From: Semisulcospira habei | Lineage: Eukaryota > Mollusca > Gastropoda > Semisulcospiridae | NCBI GenBank assembly: GCA_036245525.1 | Contig: BTPG01000003.1 | Coordinates: 137,884,082-137,948,081 of the forward strand | Length of the DNA stretch: 64,000 nucleotides | Direction: 5' to 3' | Shown: positions 58,701 to 63,262 of the stretch, piece after piece | Layout of the letters: each line of letters starts with the position of its first letter | How positions within the stretch are numbered: the stretch's first letter is position 1 | Made by a program: the position numbers and the translations under genes | Notes under the pieces: model-generated | Databases searched by the model: none | Seen by the model: only the letters and a program-made list of their open reading frames with translations | Told to the model about the DNA's origin: nothing

Positions 58701-61700
58701 CCTCGGGAGTCTCTGGTCGGCGGGAGACTGGCCCTTTGCAGCGACGTATGGCGGGCACTGCTACCGGACGACCCTTGGGTCCTTACTACCATCTCCGAGG
58801 GTCTCTCGATTTCGTTCCGTTCCCCTCCGCCGTTGAGACGATCTCCGGTATGGACAGACGTTCCATCCGACGAGTTAAGAGCTATCGCCTTGTGCGGAGA
58901 GGTGGCCTCCCTTCTACAGAAGGCTGCCACGGAGGTAGTGTCTCGTCTCGACTCCCCGGCATTTTACAGCCGCATATTCGTAGTTCCGAAGCCAGACGGA
59001 AAGTGGCGTCCTGTCATCGATCTCTCGGCGCTGAACAAGTTTATACTGGCTCCGACTTTTCGCATGGAGACCACCCGGACGCTCCGGGCCGCTGTGCAAC
59101 CTATGGATTTTGCAGTCAGCCTCGATCTTTCAGATGCGTATCTCCATGTTCCCATACATCCGGCATCCAGACGGTATCTCCGTTTTGCTTTCGAAGGCGT
59201 GATCTACCAGTTTCGCGCCCTTCCCTTTGGTCTCAACCTCAGCCCGTGGGTTTTCACTCGCATCATGGATGCAGTCGTCGCCAAGGCTCGACAGTCCTCC
59301 TCCAGTCCGATCTCCAACTACTTAGACGACCTTCTCATGAGGAATGCGTCGGCGTCGGTGCTGCGGATGGACAGGGACGCTCTACTCCTGCTCTTGTCCC
59401 GCTTGGGATTTCTACTCCATGCCCGCAAGTCAGACCTCTCTCCATCTCGCCGGTTTATTCATCTTGGGATGGAATTTGCGACCGACCTCAACCATGTGTG
59501 TTTACCGGAACCTCGGATCACGAAGTTAACCTCCCTCACTTCTCGGGTTGCCCGGTCGGAATCCGTTTCCGCCAGAATCTGGCTGCAACTCCTCGGCTTG
59601 ATGAATGCAGCGGCGGATCTCCTCCCCCTGGGTCGTCTTCACTCCCGCCCACTTCAGTTACACCTCCTGCTTCATTGGAGGCCGTCCTCCGGCGACCTCG
59701 ATGCCCTGGTGCCGGTGTCTCCAATCCTTCACTCTCACCTACGGCGTTGGATGGACACTTCTTGGCTAGCTTCGGGAGTCCCTCTTGCCTCACCGCCTCC
59801 TCAGCTCTCGCTCTGTGTGGATGCGAGTCTCGCTGGGTGGGGTGCACACCTGCTTCCGAGTTTCCTTTTCGACGTCCGGCCTCTGGACACCGGACCTGAC
59901 AGACAGACACATCAACTGGCTCGAGCTACAAGCAGTGTGGCAGGCGCTCATGGTGTGGGAAGTCCACCTTTGCAACCAGACGCTTCTTGTCCTGTCGGAC
60001 AACACTACGGTCGTCTCATACATTCAGAAGCAGGGAGGTACACACTCTCCGGATCTCTGCATTCTCCTCTACCGCCTGATGTGCTGGTGCGAGGACCGCG
60101 GCATCTCTCTCCGAGCTCGACATATCCCCGGACGCTTGAACGTCTTGGCCGACTCCCTCTCTTGACGCGGGCCAACTTCTCCACACGGAATGGACTCTTC
60201 ACCCGGACATCTTTCAGATGATCTGCGCTCGATCGACTTATTTGCCACAAGGTGGAATCATCAACTTCCCCTCTTCGTCTCCCCCATTCCAGACCCTCTC
60301 GCCTGGGCGGTCGATGCGCTATCCATTCCGTGGAACAGACTGATTGCGTATGCCTTTCCACCGACGGTTCTCGTCCCCAAAGTCCTAATCAAGCTCAGAG
60401 GTTGCAACGCGATCCTGTTCTTGATCGCCCCGTTCTCTTGGACCAGGTCTTGGACCAACGACCTTCTCTATCTCGCCATGGGTCCGCCTCTTCGTCTCCC
60501 CACATCGAGAACTATGCTCAAGCAGCCTCGCCAGCTGCTGTTCCACCCGTGCCCGGAGAGACTCCTTCTTCACGCCTGGAGATTGTCCGGCAAGCCCTCA
60601 CCGCAAGAGGCTTCTCGGGTGCTGCAGTGGAGGCGATCGCTTCAGCCCGTCGACCCTCGACTCGACGTGTTTAGTGGCGAGTGTTTCAGTCATGGTGCTC
60701 GGACCAACATCTCTCTCCCCTCGAATTAACTACTCCACAACTCGCAAACTTCTTCATCTGGCTCTTTGGAGACCTCGGCCTCGCTCCCATCACGATAGGG
60801 GGATACCTGTCCATGATTGCGGACACTTACTAGGCCACTCGGACCCTGGCGCATGTAAAGATCTCGCAGACTTGATGGCACATTTTGGACTGCAGCGTCC
60901 GGTTCCCCGCTCTCTGATTCCTCGCTGGGACCTACCCTGGGTCTTGACGTGGCTTAATTCGGACAGATCTGAACCCCTTTCCCTGGCTAGCTTCGCGGAT
61001 GTGACACGGAAGACATGCTTCCTTTTGGCCTTAGCCACGGCGGCCAGGGTAAGCGAACTACACGCTCTGTCAGCGAGTTCTACCTGCCTCCAATTCTGAG
61101 CGAATGGTTCTGTACAATTACTCACAGACCAGGCCTTCCTCGCCAAGACCCGGTCTCCTTTGACTGCCCCCCAGGTCATAAATATTCGACCTTTGAAACA
61201 CGCGACCTTTTCTAAGGAGACGCGCCAACAGGATCCCGTGCGCGCCTTACGCATTTACATACGCAGATCCAAGCCCGTCCGCCGAGGACGATCACGCCTC
61301 TTTCTACCTTTGAACCCCAACAGAAATGACATAACAGCTCAGACAATATCTTCCTGGCTACGTTGGGTCATTCGGTCCGCCTATCAGGATCTTTCCCCTG
61401 ACGGGGCGAGGCGGCTCAGGATCCGCGCACACGAGGTTCGGGCCATGGCCACGAGTGTCGCCTTCGATCGCAATTGTGCAGTTCGAGACATCGTGGCAGC
61501 AGCGGGCTGGCGGGCAGAGTCAACATTCGCCCGCTTCTACCTCAGGGATCTGTCGGGCCAGCGAGAGAATCTCGCACTGGTGGGGGACATCGCCGCAGCG
61601 CAACACTCCCTCCCGGCGCCGGAAGCGCCGTAGGTATGCACTTAGCTAAAATTGTCGGGAGTTTGGCGAATGGGTGTGGGGCTCTGTCGTCTGCCCTTTG

Positions 61701-63159
61701 GGATGGTATTTGGGCGCGGCACCCTCCACCTTTTCGCCATTCTTCCAGACAGTAATGTCATCGGTAATGTTTTTGAGGAAACAAATTAATTTTTCTCTAA
61801 ATATATTTTTTCGAAAAATACTTACCGATGACATTACTCGAAGGACCCTCCCACCTGCCCCGCTTGCCGCTGGTAAGCTAAGTATCACGACTGATTTGTG
61901 ATTGGGCCACGTAGTGGGTGCCGGATTGGACTGGGACGGGAGGCTACTCTCAGCCCTAATGAGGGTTCCCCGAGTGCCTCCCGGGTGGTGAAGGAACAAG
62001 TTCTTAGGCTAAAATTGAGTAAGTGGTAGACACTTCCAGACAGTAATGTCATCGGTAAGTATTTTTCGAAAAAATATATTTTAGAGAAAAATTAATTTTT
62101 CTCTCACAAACAGTGTGCCACTGCCTCAGATAATCTCAAAAGCTATCTTACTTTTAGATAGTGCGGGGTATCAGAATATTATACTGTTCAAGGTACAAAT
62201 AAACGCTTTTATGTCAAAGGACAAGGCTGTCTTACCCTTTGAGTTTTACTTCTGCAATAATATAGTTGACATGCCAGATCATTTGCTAAACACTGAAAGT
62301 AAGAGATATGAAGGAGACTTGATGGCTCAAGGGTATCACTAGCTAACTTAGGTACCCCTTGAGCAGTCATCCCAGTAAGACCTGTGCCCAACATCTGAGG
62401 GTAATTAAAGCCAGTGTTGGCCTGATGACCTTTTGTTTACTGGTATTGCAGATCTGTCTTTTGAAATAACCCATTTACGGCTATTGGTGATACTTTTGGT
62501 GGAAAAGATGCATCTATTCTGCTGAGTGAGATATCTTCAGTAGCAGTTTAGAATTTGGTATTGAAAATATGGTTGATTAATAGCCTGTTTACATGGTATA
62601 TGGTTGGCTATAAATTGCTTTTTTTTTAACCCATTTAGCCCCTGTGCACTACAGCAGGAGATGGATCGACTATGGTAATTCAAGGGTAGTACCAGATGAG
62701 CTTGGCGCCATCAGGCCCCAAGCTAATCTCATCTGACACTACCCTTGAATTACATGTAGTATAGTCTGTCCATCTACTGCATCTAATACGTAGTCTTTAG
62801 GTGACGCCATCGGCCGTTGAGTTGAATGCGTTAATTTCTAACCAGGTTTCTGCATTGCTGAGGGTGGCGAACTACGGAGACCACTTGTTCATCCTGAACC
62901 ACGTTCTTCGAGCCCCGGCTGGTGTTGGCCGATGGGCGGCCAGTTTTATTCAGATCCCACCGCCCATCACGCTGCCATTGCAGTCAGCGTTCGGCAGTCC
63001 CGTTCTGGACCACGCAGTGACTTGTCTGGCCACCATCATGCTGCCAGTCAAGTATGGGAACTCATTTACAGCAGAACCTGTTTTGAATGACCACCCTTAT
63101 GAGAGAACACCTGTCATTAAAAACATTCAGCTGGCTGTCAGCACCAGAACTTATGGTCG
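30292..63159 (+). CDS. EPG5: EPG5 (ectopic P-granules 5 homologue), 5' nine coding exons
   Basis: A spliced gene; joined exons encode about 818 residues of the N-terminal part and the gene runs off the window. EPG5 is a Rab7-binding tether that lets autophagosomes fuse selectively with late endosomes and lysosomes. Recognition rests on blocks shared with animal EPG5: MAEAVK start, HEFHEIVMNYHRSRKSLL (exon 4), RLQVESYL (exon 5/6 junction), LKECISVLFAFHRR (exon 8) and GDHLFILNHVLRAPAGV (exon 9). All eight splice junctions use GT/AG and keep the frame. Exon 3 encodes a long, poorly conserved Pro/Ser/Glu/Gln-rich region, as expected near the N-terminus. Introns 6, 8 and 9 hold DIRS-like elements in sense orientation. 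No lesion is seen in the exons, so the gene is probably functional. Confidence 0.92.
31617..31658 (+). CDS. EPG5: EPG5 exon 2
   Basis: Fourteen codons (PKLLKAQKPSTSIA) between TTTTCTACAG and GCT|GTGAGTAAG, phase 0 on both sides. Too short to recognise by homology; supported by its splice sites and by joining exons 1 and 3 in frame. A truncated SINE B starts 30 bp downstream. Confidence 0.7.
31689..31908 (+). mobile_element. SINE B, 3'-truncated, in EPG5 intron 2
   Basis: Begins at the same 5' point (CACCCGGGTCTGCC) as the full copies and follows them to GTTGCTAAATGGT, but lacks the last third, including the GGACGTTAAGC tail. 3' truncation is unusual for a target-primed retroposon and implies later deletion. 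Confidence 0.75.
32045..32136. mobile_element. short TTAA-bounded foldback in EPG5 intron 2
   Basis: TTAA at both ends, with a GGTGATT...AATCACC inverted centre and a GGGTTAA right end. Shares TTGACAAAAACTG-like sequence with the palindrome at 33711. It ends 110 bp before the exon 3 acceptor. Confidence 0.6.
32247..33683 (+). CDS. EPG5: EPG5 exon 3, long low-complexity N-terminal region
   Basis: 479 codons, phase 0 at both ends (TCGCTCCAG acceptor, ATACAG|GTACGC donor). Rich in Pro, Ser, Glu, Gln, Thr and Val with repeated NVQE/ENV(K/Q)QQEN-like runs, and no folded-domain signature. It is expected to be disordered. The last part (SVEQWEKLYYNRELQNNTQF) is where conservation with EPG5 begins. 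The frame is open upstream of the acceptor to about 32178, but that extension has no homology and lies within the intron. Confidence 0.85.
33711..33789. repeat. near-perfect 79-bp palindrome in EPG5 intron 3
   Basis: Arms of 37 bp (CTTTTGCTGGTGGTATCTG... and exact inverse) around TGCA, lying 28 bp downstream of the exon 3 donor. Related but decayed sequence lies at 23640-23690 and 35085-35145. Confidence 0.9.
33850..33960. repeat. decayed foldback in EPG5 intron 3
   Basis: CATAGTTCAAGGGATGGTACC and GGTGC-type/CATGAACTACCATGGTTGAT arms around a degenerate GGCGCC-like centre. An old member of the AGCTTGGCGCC family. Confidence 0.6.
34327..34494 (+). CDS. EPG5: EPG5 exon 4
   Basis: 56 codons, phase 0 in and out (TTTTTGCAG / GAG|GTGAGT). 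Encodes KEERKTSHEFHEIVMNYHRS and a helical stretch (SVEEDLKSLRQNYEQVQNEL). It matches the conserved HEF-E-NY-R-RK-LL block of EPG5. Eighteen bases past the donor begins a long poly-G run. Confidence 0.92.
34512..34560. repeat. poly-G tract next to EPG5 exon 4 donor
   Basis: About 45 bp of nearly uninterrupted G starting 18 nt after the splice donor. G-runs near donors can bind hnRNP H-type factors; here it may simply be a mutable homopolymer. Confidence 0.9.
34632..34699. repeat. foldback repeat, CATAGATCCTCATGAG type, in EPG5 intron 4
   Basis: GCAAGAGGTATAGATCCTC and its inverse around CCCCCGCAACTGTGGGGG. Flanking AACCCCATCACTGCC and GGCAGTGAAGAGGTT are themselves inverted, so the whole element spans about 34592-34797. 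Confidence 0.8.
34806..35147. mobile_element. TTAA-type foldback, decayed, in EPG5 intron 4
   Basis: Left end CTAACTCATTCACCCC, right end GGACAGAGGGTTAA; a CAGCAGGAATCG palindromic trace lies near 35095. It ends 43 bp before the exon 5 acceptor. Confidence 0.5.
35191..35351 (+). CDS. EPG5: EPG5 exon 5
   Basis: 161 bp, phase 0 in, phase 2 out (CTTGTTTCAG / TCCAG|GTCGGT). Encodes GHCADGSKVSKVHSYEQ and ALFAYSSQMSR, matching the EPG5 block beginning G-CAD. The split Arg codon AG|A is completed by exon 6. Confidence 0.9.
35523..35605 (+). CDS. EPG5: EPG5 exon 6
   Basis: 83 bp after CTGATTGCAG, completing R-LQVESYLHQLF, a strongly conserved EPG5 junction. Donor TTACAG|GTTAGG, phase 1 out. The DIRS-like element D1 starts 18 bp after the exon. 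Confidence 0.88.
35623..35829 (+). repeat. D1 left inverted terminal repeat
   Basis: Complementary to 41699-41927 with few mismatches (for example TACTTAATTTCAGCCTAAG versus CTTAGGCTGAAATTAAGTA). Confidence 0.9.
36128..36294 (+). other. predicted gag-leader intron of D1
   Basis: GCAAG|GTAAGG donor and GTGTTGCAG acceptor. Joining AG to C gives a Ser codon and puts the Cys-rich segment in frame. The corresponding start codon seems to be GTG here. Similar introns occur in D2-D5. Confidence 0.65.
36295..38430 (+). pseudogene. D1 gag-like protein, multiply frameshifted
   Basis: Begins with the Cys/His cluster typical of DIRS gag (TCLQCGDFQWPSDNHAICLPC). Repeat cassettes (about 36590-36780), an Arg/Ser-rich region and a conserved gag body follow: LRSLDEAARLIAACLP, WYAGHSQAF, IPRGLDKTVSLIRDALACSGF, YHSSVNTMAAASNCD, ALLQACRGLPPEV. 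These pieces lie in three frames between 37317 and 38220. Poly-C expansions at 38230-38290 add to the damage. Confidence 0.8.
38430..39880 (+). pseudogene. D1 reverse transcriptase/RNase H, broken
   Basis: RT signatures FYSCLFVVPKPGG, ISALNRY-like, FAVSLDMSDAYLHVP and FGLNLSPWVFTRIMDAV match those of D3. The YLDD catalytic box expected near 39176 is replaced by a frame-shifted KLFERL reading. RNase H follows in another frame (LCVDARLAGWGAHLLP, WVELNAVWQALL, STVVSYIQKQGG). The RT start is tandemly duplicated (38552-38712 and 38713-38861). Confidence 0.85.
38552..38861 (+). repeat. tandem duplication inside D1 RT
   Basis: Unit 1 (161 bp) and unit 2 (149 bp) both run from CTGTGGACCGGGATACCGC to CCCAAGCCAGGCGGC, with a short internal deletion in unit 2. 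Confidence 0.93.
39890..40440 (+). repeat. gag-type repeat cassettes misplaced between D1 RNase H and recombinase
   Basis: At least four copies of a cassette (AGTCTAGCC(A/G)(G/A)CAG.G..CCAGCCTC.TCGAGGCCC type) at about 39890, 40117, 40258 and 40358. The first copy is followed by the same GACC...CATCGTCCTGTGACC...GCACGACG context as gag at 36760-36820. In D3 this position holds RNase H and post-RNase H coding sequence instead. Confidence 0.85.
40460..41458 (+). pseudogene. D1 tyrosine recombinase, broken
   Basis: N-terminal part TDQHLSPTELTTPQLAEFF and ITIRGYLSMSADTYRH. C-terminal catalytic part RIHAHEFRAMATSVAFDRN with the H-x-x-R box, then TFARFYLRDLAGQ with the candidate nucleophile Tyr, ending LPAPEAP. 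The middle, with the first catalytic Arg, is frameshifted, and about 15 bp is missing before TFARFY relative to D3. Intact relatives cut and join the circular DNA copy at the target. Confidence 0.85.
41571..41666. repeat. D1 internal complementary region
   Basis: Its left half is the inverse of the D1 left end and its right half the inverse of the D1 right end, joined at AAATGAATT. It therefore spells the predicted circle junction of this element. Confidence 0.9.
41699..41927 (-). repeat. D1 right inverted terminal repeat
   Basis: Inverse of 35623-35829, plus outer CATCGGTAAGTATTTTTC sequence that has no counterpart at the left end but matches the internal complementary region. Confidence 0.9.
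42160..42222 (+). CDS. EPG5: EPG5 exon 7
   Basis: 63 bp, phase 1 in and out, between ACTATGCAG and CTCG|GTTTGT. Reads ADERSYQNLMEDTAQHDSEAL. It lies in the variable stretch between RLQVESY and LKECISV of EPG5, so homology does not prove it. Skipping it would also keep the frame. The alternative acceptor three bases later is possible. Confidence 0.6.
42441..43036. mobile_element. foldback MITE split by SINE B, EPG5 intron 7
   Basis: TTAA at 42441 and at 43033-43036. Left arm TTAACTCCAAGGCCAC...GGATCAACCATGATAATTC; right arm ...CAAGGGTAGTGTCAG. The SINE at 42532-42915 separates them. Its right end lies 25 bp before the exon 8 acceptor. Confidence 0.8.
42532..42915 (+). mobile_element. SINE B full-length copy
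   Basis: Perfect 13-bp target-site duplication CATGATAATTCAA (42519-42531, 42916-42928). Runs from CCCCACCCGGGTCTGCC to CGGGACGTTAAGCAATGTAC with a CATCAATCAATC tail. No coding capacity. Same element as 14886-15270 in opposite orientation. Confidence 0.88.
43062..43201 (+). CDS. EPG5: EPG5 exon 8
   Basis: 140 bp, phase 1 in, phase 0 out (TTTTTCAG / AGACTG|GTATTG). Encodes EYTGEDVLREVEK and LKECISVLFAFHRRP, a signature EPG5 segment, then WTERL joining VSALLRV of exon 9. The DIRS-like element D2 starts 9 bp after the exon. Confidence 0.92.
43657..44123 (+). other. predicted gag-leader intron of D2 with repeated acceptors
   Basis: Donor AGAGAG|GTAAGG. Three acceptor-like ends (TGTTACAG at 43825, ATGTTGCAG at 43957, ATGTTGCAG at 44123) each close a unit that includes GCTTGG(C/T)GGGGCCC. 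The mini-exon upstream aligns codon for codon with that of D3, but its ATG is ATA. Confidence 0.7.
44124..46152 (+). pseudogene. D2 gag-like remnant with repeat cassettes
   Basis: Cys-rich segment in shifting frames (CAGCASNHTCDTCSTWPELRWSQLWSF). Then at least four cassettes encoding variants of PAGSYGVP...RLTEPGSERR / ADSYGESF...CLTEPSSQR between 44390 and 44960. Beyond 45000 it is a Ser/Arg-rich, frameshifted stretch that I cannot align to the gag body. Confidence 0.7.
46161..46839 (+). mobile_element. hAT-like DNA transposon remnant nested in D2
   Basis: About 680 bp with short inverted ends (ATAGCTGCC / GGCAGCTAT) and an 8-bp duplication GGATGGAG (46153-46160 and 46840-46847), the hAT target size. 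Contains frameshifted pieces of a hAT-type N-terminal zinc-finger region (KKQKWLVKFHPDYKRSL; FVKCARADINIAAQ). The transposase core is gone. Poly-C run at 46696-46741. Confidence 0.8.
46960..47520 (+). pseudogene. D2 RNase H remnant
   Basis: VDLLPLDRLHAHPLQQHLLL and LCVNASLSGWGSLLLP match the RT-RNase H connection and RNase H start of D3. DNATVVPTFRSRA-like and HLNALADSLSHRGR ends lie in other frames. Confidence 0.78.
47540..48980 (+). pseudogene. D2 post-RNase H region and tyrosine recombinase, broken
   Basis: First IDLFAVRWNHRLPIF...PDPLTWAVDALSF, a block that follows RNase H in DIRS-type polyproteins. Then the recombinase: DQHLSPTELTNPQLADFFLWLF, LRGYLSMMADTYWHL, TVPRVSELHALAACP with the first catalytic Arg, LTAPQVTTL, RAHEVRATATSVAF-type box in a shifted frame, and SAFARLYLWGQAGQ at the nucleophile Tyr. 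Frame breaks occur near 48310 and 48740. Confidence 0.82.
49089..49185. repeat. D2 internal complementary region
   Basis: Inverse of the D2 left end (TTGAGGAAACAAA) joined to the inverse of the D2 right end (TGAATTTTTCCTCTAAAATG). Confidence 0.9.
50266..51407 (+). other. predicted gag-leader intron of D4, expanded
   Basis: Donor GGAGAG|GTAAGG, candidate acceptor TCTGTTGCAG near 51407. Within it a unit of CTCACCTTAG.(A/G)CTTG.(C/G)GGC(A/G)GTGA.(C/T)CTAC...GCACTGCT-type sequence recurs at about 50850, 50970 and 51235. The mini-exon start codon appears as TTG. Confidence 0.55.
51930..53990 (+). pseudogene. D4 gag-like remnant, repeat-expanded
   Basis: Two degenerate copies of the Cys-rich segment (about 52000-52080 and 52480-52620, the second reading FQWPSGNRTVCLLCAGCASDH). 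Many cassettes of the CCGC(G/C)GGGATCC(C/T)GCTGGGGGTCC type lie between 52140 and 53300. A Ser/Arg-rich stretch and TLSLTADDPSDWLLGRL near 53720 correspond to the start of the D3 gag body. The body itself is missing. Confidence 0.7.
53991..55129 (+). other. D4 internal region, mostly unassignable
   Basis: Another set of gag-type cassettes at about 54590-54790 (TTGCCGACAGGAACCCGCC). The rest does not align with any D3 coding part that I can see. Confidence 0.5.
55130..55435 (+). pseudogene. D4 tyrosine recombinase C-terminal remnant
   Basis: Nucleotide similarity to the D3 recombinase end (GGACCCCTCCCTCAGGGAGG, GAGGCTGGCGGGCAG, CTCCCTCCTGGCGCC). The catalytic residues cannot be read in one frame. 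Confidence 0.65.
56010..57605 (+). pseudogene. D3 gag, N-terminal part, spliced start
   Basis: ATG at 56010 begins a 38-bp mini-exon (MEIPPPVATSQE) ending in GAGAG|GTAAGG. The exon resumes at 56196 after GTATGTTGCAG, giving SNPVSTCDKCGSF in frame. The Cys/His cluster is CxxC, then a Cys and a His, then CxxCxxC and CxxC (CLPCTGC, TCTVC), as in DIRS gag N-termini and probably zinc-binding. Three 62-residue repeats follow with PADSYGES and SVCLTGARI (period exactly 186 bp at 56521, 56707, 56893), plus a shorter fourth. The tail is Ser/Arg-rich. The frame is lost at about 57600. Confidence 0.85.
57606..58672 (+). pseudogene. D3 gag body
   Basis: Continues gag in the next frame: EEDTLSLLPEDSVSNLLDF, LLCINEAARIVMAALPKDD, ADLDIAFRQSWYAGHSQSF, FPRGLYKTASLVRNTLACGGF, NCDLMRRDAVLQACRGLPPD, ending in a basic ARRPGRGRGRFQ. 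Open to the TGA at 58670. This is the best reference for the gag of the family; D1 has the same blocks. The change of frame near 57600 looks like a single indel rather than programmed shifting, since it sits mid-protein. Confidence 0.85.
58671..60165 (+). pseudogene. D3 reverse transcriptase/RNase H
   Basis: The RT frame is open from inside the gag end, in +1 relation to gag, so it was probably expressed as an overlapping ORF. N-terminal DVWRALLPDDPWVLTTISEG, then WRPVIDLSALNKFI, FAVSLDLSDAYLHVPIHP, FGLNLSPWVFTRIMDAVV and the catalytic YLDD (59319-59330). The connection LQLLGLMNAAADLLPLG leads to RNase H: LCVDASLAGWGAHLLPS, WLELQAVWQALM, LVLSDNTTVVSYIQKQGG. A frameshift near 59860 separates RNase H from RT. 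Full RT motifs are intact. Confidence 0.9.
60190..61633 (+). pseudogene. D3 post-RNase H region and tyrosine recombinase
   Basis: IDLFATRWNHQLPLF, PDPLAWAVDALSIPWNRLIAYAFPP and KLRGCNAILFLIAPFSW precede the recombinase. Recombinase pieces: RQALTARGFSGAAVEAIASA, a stop at about 60671 and others near 60831 and 61097, AARVSELHAL with the first catalytic Arg (61043-61060), HEVRAMATS with the His-x-x-Arg box (His at 61430-61432), and TFARFYLRDLSGQ with the nucleophile Tyr (61538-61540). The C-terminal half (61160-61633) is uninterrupted. The family function is integration of circular DNA without target duplication. Confidence 0.88.
61743..61838. repeat. D3 internal complementary region
   Basis: Inverse of the D3 left end (GTTTTTGAGGAAACAAA) joined to the inverse of the D3 right end (TTAATTTTTCTCTAAATATA). 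Confidence 0.92.
61872..62098 (-). repeat. D3 right inverted terminal repeat
   Basis: Inverse of 49444-49650 with the outer CATCGGTAAGTATTTTTCG segment. The TTT at 62096-62098 is the shared boundary with intron sequence. Confidence 0.92.
62099..62625 (+). other. EPG5 intron 8, unique part
   Basis: Original intron sequence between D3 and the MITE. A trace of the CGACGTCG foldback (GTGTTGGCCTGATGACCTTTTG) lies at 62412-62435. Nothing else seen. Confidence 0.5.
62626..62834. mobile_element. foldback MITE, TTAA-bounded, next to EPG5 exon 9
   Basis: 209 bp with TTAA at each end. Left TTAACCCATTTAGCCCC, right GTTGAGTTGAATGCGTTAA. Palindrome with CAAGGGTAGT.CCAGATGAGC and inverse. The right TTAA is 11 bp from the exon 9 acceptor, so most of the 3' splice region of intron 8 is transposon-derived. 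Confidence 0.85.
62846..63159 (+). CDS. EPG5: EPG5 exon 9 (last in window)
   Basis: About 314 bp after TTCTAACCAG. Encodes VSALLRVANYGDHLFILNHV and RAPAGVGRWAASFIQI, an unmistakable EPG5 block, then a less conserved VKYGNSFTAEP region. The donor is probably GGTCG|GTAATG (63160), phase 2; GGTCGG at 63156 is the alternative. Later exons lie outside. Confidence 0.9.
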
Positions 63160-63262
63160 GTAATGACGTGATCGTTCAAAATAGGTTCTGCTGTTGCTAT
63201 TTCAAAGGTGTGCTTAGATGTATCCGCAATAAATCAGACTTGTCCTCTCTGTCATTCATGCA

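Larger units (their letters stand above)
49444..62098 (+). mobile_element. DIRS-like element D3, host of nested D4
   Basis: Inverted terminal repeats 49444-49650 and 61872-62098 match each other specifically (CAATCACAAATCAGTCGT versus ACGACTGATTTGTGATTG), pairing them despite the intervening D4. Without D4 the element is about 6.6 kb. It has the most complete coding set in the window: spliced gag start, gag body, RT with YLDD, RNase H and recombinase. It carries several frameshifts and stops, so it is not autonomous now. Internal complementary region 61743-61838. Confidence 0.92.
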
